Shown one piece after another: positions 12,795 to 15,293 of a DNA stretch of 15,293 bases. Source of the stretch: Patescibacteria group bacterium UBA2772 (GTDB lineage Bacteria; Patescibacteriota; Minisyncoccia; Moranbacterales; DUUL01); NCBI GenBank assembly GCA_002352545.1, contig DEIO01000027.1, positions 1 to 15,293 on the forward strand. The letters are read 5' to 3'. Within the stretch, counting starts at the first letter, position 1, and each line of letters starts with the position of its first letter. The notes beneath the pieces are model-generated. The model worked only from the letters and a program-made list of their open reading frames with translations. It ran no database searches and had not been told where the DNA came from. The position numbers and the translations under genes are program-made.

Positions 12795-14264
12795 GTTCGA
12801 ATCCCTCCCTTCCCGCAGTTTGTCAAAATCATTCAAATTAGGCTCATTAGCTATGACTTGAAACTCTGGTTTGAAGCTTACCTTAGCCAATTGTTGATTT
12901 TGAATAGTGACGTTCCAAAGTAGATTTTGGAGCGTTTTTCTTTTTTCTTTTTCATTTGCTTTTAAAAATACTTTTTGCCCTTTACTAGCACTTAAAAAGA
13001 CTTTTTTTGTCTGTTCCAAAGTAGAAAAGTCTTTAGCTAATTTTTTCTTAATTTCGACAATTTGAATATTTAGATCTGCTTCATCTTTTTGAAAAATAGC
13101 TTCTTTTTGCTTGTAAATATCCTCTGAAATAGTTTCTGCACATAATAGGTCTAAAAGTCTTTCTCTTCTCTTCTGAATTAAGTTTGACTCCTTTGTGAGT
13201 GTCTCTAGCGTTTCTTCTTTGTAGTTTCTTTTGTGCTCAGTTTTTTCTTTGGCTGCTAAGTACATAATCTCGACCGATTCAGAACTAAGATTTAATTTAT
13301 TTAATGAATCAGCTAGTATCTTTTCAATTTTTTCACTTCGTAAATACTTCTTGTGTTCTTCACATTCACCCTTTCCATTAGTGCAGTAGTAATAAGTGTA
13401 ACCTTTTTTCTTAGTAGCAGTTAAAAGACATCCACATTTTTCACAATGTAACATGCCTCTAAAAGGGAAAAAATGTCTTTGCTTCTTGCTGTGACTTTTT
13501 CCTGCTAAGGCTAATTGGACTTTATCAAAAAGCTCTTTTGAAATTATCGGTTCATGTTTACCCTGATAATAGTTTCCCTTCATACGTGTTACCCCATAAT
13601 AAAATGGGTTAGAAAGAATTTTATGAAGTTTACTTTTATGATATTTATAATCAGCTCTTGAACGAAAACCCTCATCAAAAAGTATATTAGCAATAGTTTT
13701 TAAACTATAATTTCCCTTTGAATATAACTCAAAAGCTTTTACGAGATATTTAGCCTTCTCTTTATCGATTACAATTTTTTTAGGTTCATTTAAGTAACCA
13801 ATTGGGGCATAATTTGGCCAAGCTCCTTCATCTAGTCTTGATTTAAGCCCTCTTTTAACATCTTTACTTAAATCTATGCTATATTGGCTTGATGTTCCTG
13901 TTTCTACAGAAAAAATAACAGCATGATCCTCTGGCGAATAAATCCTGTCAGAGGTTTTTATTTTTGCTATAACTCCAGTTTGTAAAAGCCATTGCAATTT
14001 TCCACCGTCTAAAGGATTTCTTGTTAATCTATTCAATTTCCAAGTTATAATCCCAATTTCTTTTTGAGACTCTATGAATTTCAACATTTCATTAAAAACT
14101 TTTCTTCCTGGATCTTTTGCGGACTTAGATTCAAAGAATGTTTTAACGACTTCAAGATTTTCTTTTTTGGCTAATTTTTTTGCAAAATTAAGCTGATCAT
14201 CAATTGATTGAACTTGTCTATCTTCGCCCTCTGATGATTTTCTAGCATAAATTACGTATTTCAT
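12789..14264 (-). CDS. Large serine recombinase
   Basis: The ATG at 14264 gives MKYVIYARKSSEGEDRQ, the normal N-terminus of this family; a TTG frame extension to 14315 is less likely. The 491-residue protein has a resolvase-type catalytic domain with YARKS (S10 as nucleophile), R8, and WKLNRLTRNPLDGG (75-88). A recombinase domain follows, with KDVKRGLKSRLDEGAWP (134-150) and NPFYYGVTRMKGNYYQGKHE (219-238). A zinc ribbon with CEKC (274-277), C294 and C301 leads into a coiled-coil tail. It should integrate and excise DNA between att sites. It follows rep on the same strand. Its last eight or so codons overlap the tRNA-Ser-like att core, so integration may have shaped the C-terminus. Confidence 0.92.
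   Translation of the reverse strand: MKYVIYARKSSEGEDRQVQSIDDQLNFAKKLAKKENLEVVKTFFESKSAKDPGRKVFNEMLKFIESQKEIGIITWKLNRLTRNPLDGGKLQWLLQTGVIAKIKTSDRIYSPEDHAVIFSVETGTSSQYSIDLSKDVKRGLKSRLDEGAWPNYAPIGYLNEPKKIVIDKEKAKYLVKAFELYSKGNYSLKTIANILFDEGFRSRADYKYHKSKLHKILSNPFYYGVTRMKGNYYQGKHEPIISKELFDKVQLALAGKSHSKKQRHFFPFRGMLHCEKCGCLLTATKKKGYTYYYCTNGKGECEEHKKYLRSEKIEKILADSLNKLNLSSESVEIMYLAAKEKTEHKRNYKEETLETLTKESNLIQKRRERLLDLLCAETISEDIYKQKEAIFQKDEADLNIQIVEIKKKLAKDFSTLEQTKKVFLSASKGQKVFLKANEKEKRKTLQNLLWNVTIQNQQLAKVSFKPEFQVIANEPNLNDFDKLREGRDSNE
12795..12817 (+). other. tRNA-Ser 3'-end-like sequence, candidate att core
   Basis: GTTCGAATCCCTCCC followed by TTCCCGCA reads like the T-loop, T-stem 3' strand and acceptor 3' strand of a bacterial tRNA-Ser. 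The matching 5' T-stem and acceptor strands are missing. It is antisense to the last codons of the serine recombinase, whose protein therefore ends REGRDSNE, a tail typical of translation through an antisense tRNA end. This is best read as an integration-site remnant, or attP core. Confidence 0.5.
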
Positions 14265-14315
14265 AGATTTTTTGTTACGGTTTCCAATAATAGCCAACTT
14301 TAAAGATAAAATCAA

Positions 14316-15053
14316 TTAGAGATATTTCTTAAACTTGTATGTCTTATATTCAATCATCCCACGATATTCATTTTCAAACTCACTTTCTCTGATAAGTTCC
14401 AAATTGTCCTTTCCGTCTTTCAAGAAGTTAATGGCATTTTCTCCAGTAACTTCAACTGGTTTTTTTAAGTCTCTAGAATGAAAATATTTCTTTTTCCCAA
14501 ACATTCGCTTATCACACATTTCTTTTTGGAGATACTTTGAAAGATACGCTCCGATATTTCTTATCCTATCGATTCTTTCAATGAAAACAAAACCATGTCC
14601 CCAAATTTCTAACAACTCTTTTTGTCTAACATAACGAAGATTACAAAGTAAATGATAATGAACTGCACCGTCTTTTTCTTTGGCTTTTCCATGATAATCA
14701 ACATCTTTTTGATACTCTGCAATAGCAAAATAACGAAACTCAGGAAAACGGTCTTTCATTCTCTGAGTGAATAAATTGAAACATTTGTTGGACTCTACAA
14801 CATCAGTCATCTTTGAAGTCAATGTAAGAAACTTATTTAAATCAAGATTTGAGTTCACAATTCTTCTAATTTGAGTTCTAGCACGATTGACGGAAAAGTT
14901 TGTTTTTTCTTTCTGCTCACTTCTGATTATTTCTCTTTTAACAACTTTTCTTTCTCTGCGTTTGTATCCCTTAAGAATGGGCATACCTTTGTAATGGTAA
15001 TGCTCCAAATTTTCACCAGACAACACAATTTTGTCATTATATGCTTCTATCAT
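14316..15053 (-). CDS. HUH-type rolling-circle replication initiator
   Basis: This 245-residue protein has the three motifs of Rep/G2P-like HUH endonucleases in order: motif I FLTLT (75-79), motif II GAVHYHLL (129-136) with H132 and H134 as metal ligands, and motif III GAYLSKYLQKE (168-178) with Y170 and Y174 as candidate nicking tyrosines. It would nick one strand at an origin and start rolling-circle replication or transfer. The N-terminal 70 residues are very basic and may bind DNA. Its ATG overlaps the stop of the upstream 74-residue gene (ATGA), so translation is probably coupled. The recombinase follows. No origin hairpin was found in the visible part. Confidence 0.85.
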   Translation of the reverse strand: MIEAYNDKIVLSGENLEHYHYKGMPILKGYKRRERKVVKREIIRSEQKEKTNFSVNRARTQIRRIVNSNLDLNKFLTLTSKMTDVVESNKCFNLFTQRMKDRFPEFRYFAIAEYQKDVDYHGKAKEKDGAVHYHLLCNLRYVRQKELLEIWGHGFVFIERIDRIRNIGAYLSKYLQKEMCDKRMFGKKKYFHSRDLKKPVEVTGENAINFLKDGKDNLELIRESEFENEYRGMIEYKTYKFKKYL

Positions 15054-15274
15054 AAATCCTTAGATGTGTGCTTATAGTCAAGTAAAGTAATAGAGCGACG
15101 CGGTTTTGCCTCCGGCAAATTCCGCTCTTGCTCTATTTCACTGAAACTAAGATATAAGGCACTGTATGAATTAAGAAATTCATCAGCAGTCTCATCTGAA
15201 ACAACCAAAAAACAATCTTTTTCAAGATGTCTTTGTAATCTCTCTCTTAATTTTTGACTAAATTTGTAAGCCAC
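15050..15274 (-). CDS. Small protein upstream of rep (74 aa)
   Basis: A GTG at 15274 starts a 74-residue frame (GTG GCT TAC), with an in-frame TAG 9 nt upstream, so the gene is probably complete. It begins MAYKFSQKLRERLQRHLEKD, an amphipathic basic helix. A helical acidic middle (SDETADEFLNSYSALYLSF) follows, then a short polar tail. It stops at TGA 15052-15050, overlapping the rep start codon. The coupling to rep suggests a regulator or accessory factor of replication or excision. The family is not recognised and there is no clear helix-turn-helix signature. No Shine-Dalgarno sequence is visible in the few bases before the window ends. Confidence 0.7.
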   Translation of the reverse strand: MAYKFSQKLRERLQRHLEKDCFLVVSDETADEFLNSYSALYLSFSEIEQERNLPEAKPRRSITLLDYKHTSKDL

Positions 15275-15293
15275 AAAAAAACACTACTTATTA

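Larger units (their letters stand above)
12795..15293 (-). mobile_element. Partial Rep/serine-recombinase integrative element
   Basis: Three same-strand genes, a small protein, an HUH initiator and a large serine recombinase, form an operon typical of small integrative plasmids or phage-like elements. One border is proposed at the tRNA-Ser-like core. The other border is outside the window. Whether the RloC-like module to the left belongs to the element is undecided. Confidence 0.5.

Noticed and set aside
12619..12861. 80-codon plus-strand open frame across the recombinase 3' end
   Set aside because: It runs through the palindromic spacer, the att-like core and antisense of the recombinase. 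Its composition is Ser/Leu-rich and typical of a shadow frame, with no ribosome-binding site.

Overview
The window is AT-rich and has short, tightly packed genes, many of them without a Shine-Dalgarno sequence. The gene set and the divergent small proteins (an HAD enzyme with a DFNRT motif, an IMPase-like protein, small basic ORFs, a Rep/serine-recombinase cassette) suggest a Candidate Phyla Radiation (Patescibacteria, Parcubacteria-like) genome. This is an inference from style, because no rRNA or other marker gene is present. TGA is used as an ordinary stop (for example at 7289-7291 and 15050-15052), so the genetic code looks standard.

Region 1 (1-1330, minus strand): ung and maf form a compact two-gene unit for removing uracil and non-canonical nucleotides. 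Region 2 (1450-3060, minus strand): a decayed gene for a coiled-coil protein of about 500 residues, broken by at least eight lesions. Three of these look like loss of one A from an A8 run. Region 3 (3120-4890, plus strand): a 51-residue basic protein, then a 400-residue inositol-monophosphatase-like protein ending at a clear terminator. Region 4 (4925-6770, minus strand): a protein with ATP-grasp-like motifs and a small HAD-family protein.

Region 5 (6766-6948, minus strand) has no ORF. It has a near-consensus promoter, about 110 nt with nested and interleaved complementary segments (a pseudoknot topology), and an intrinsic terminator just before the HAD gene. It is the best candidate here for an undescribed structured RNA or leader switch. 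A strong divergent promoter drives a 61-residue membrane protein (7106-7291). Region 6 (7364-8830, minus strand): a T4 endonuclease V-like pyrimidine-dimer glycosylase, TspO, and a stand-alone nucleotidyltransferase.

Region 7 (8967-12587): a module bracketed by two direct-repeat copies of about 132 and 146 bp. It holds an RloC/PrrC-like ABC ATPase (AAA_13 type, with a CxxC in its coiled coil), a probable anti-phage tRNA-cleaving protein, and a 171-residue HGS-motif protein interrupted by an in-frame TGA. Region 8 (12795-15293, minus strand): a small protein, an HUH replication initiator and a large serine recombinase in one operon. The end of the recombinase gene overlaps a sequence resembling the 3' end of a tRNA-Ser gene. 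This is probably one end of an integrated mobile element running past the right edge. Regions 7 and 8 together look like an accessory island with defence cargo next to its mobility genes.
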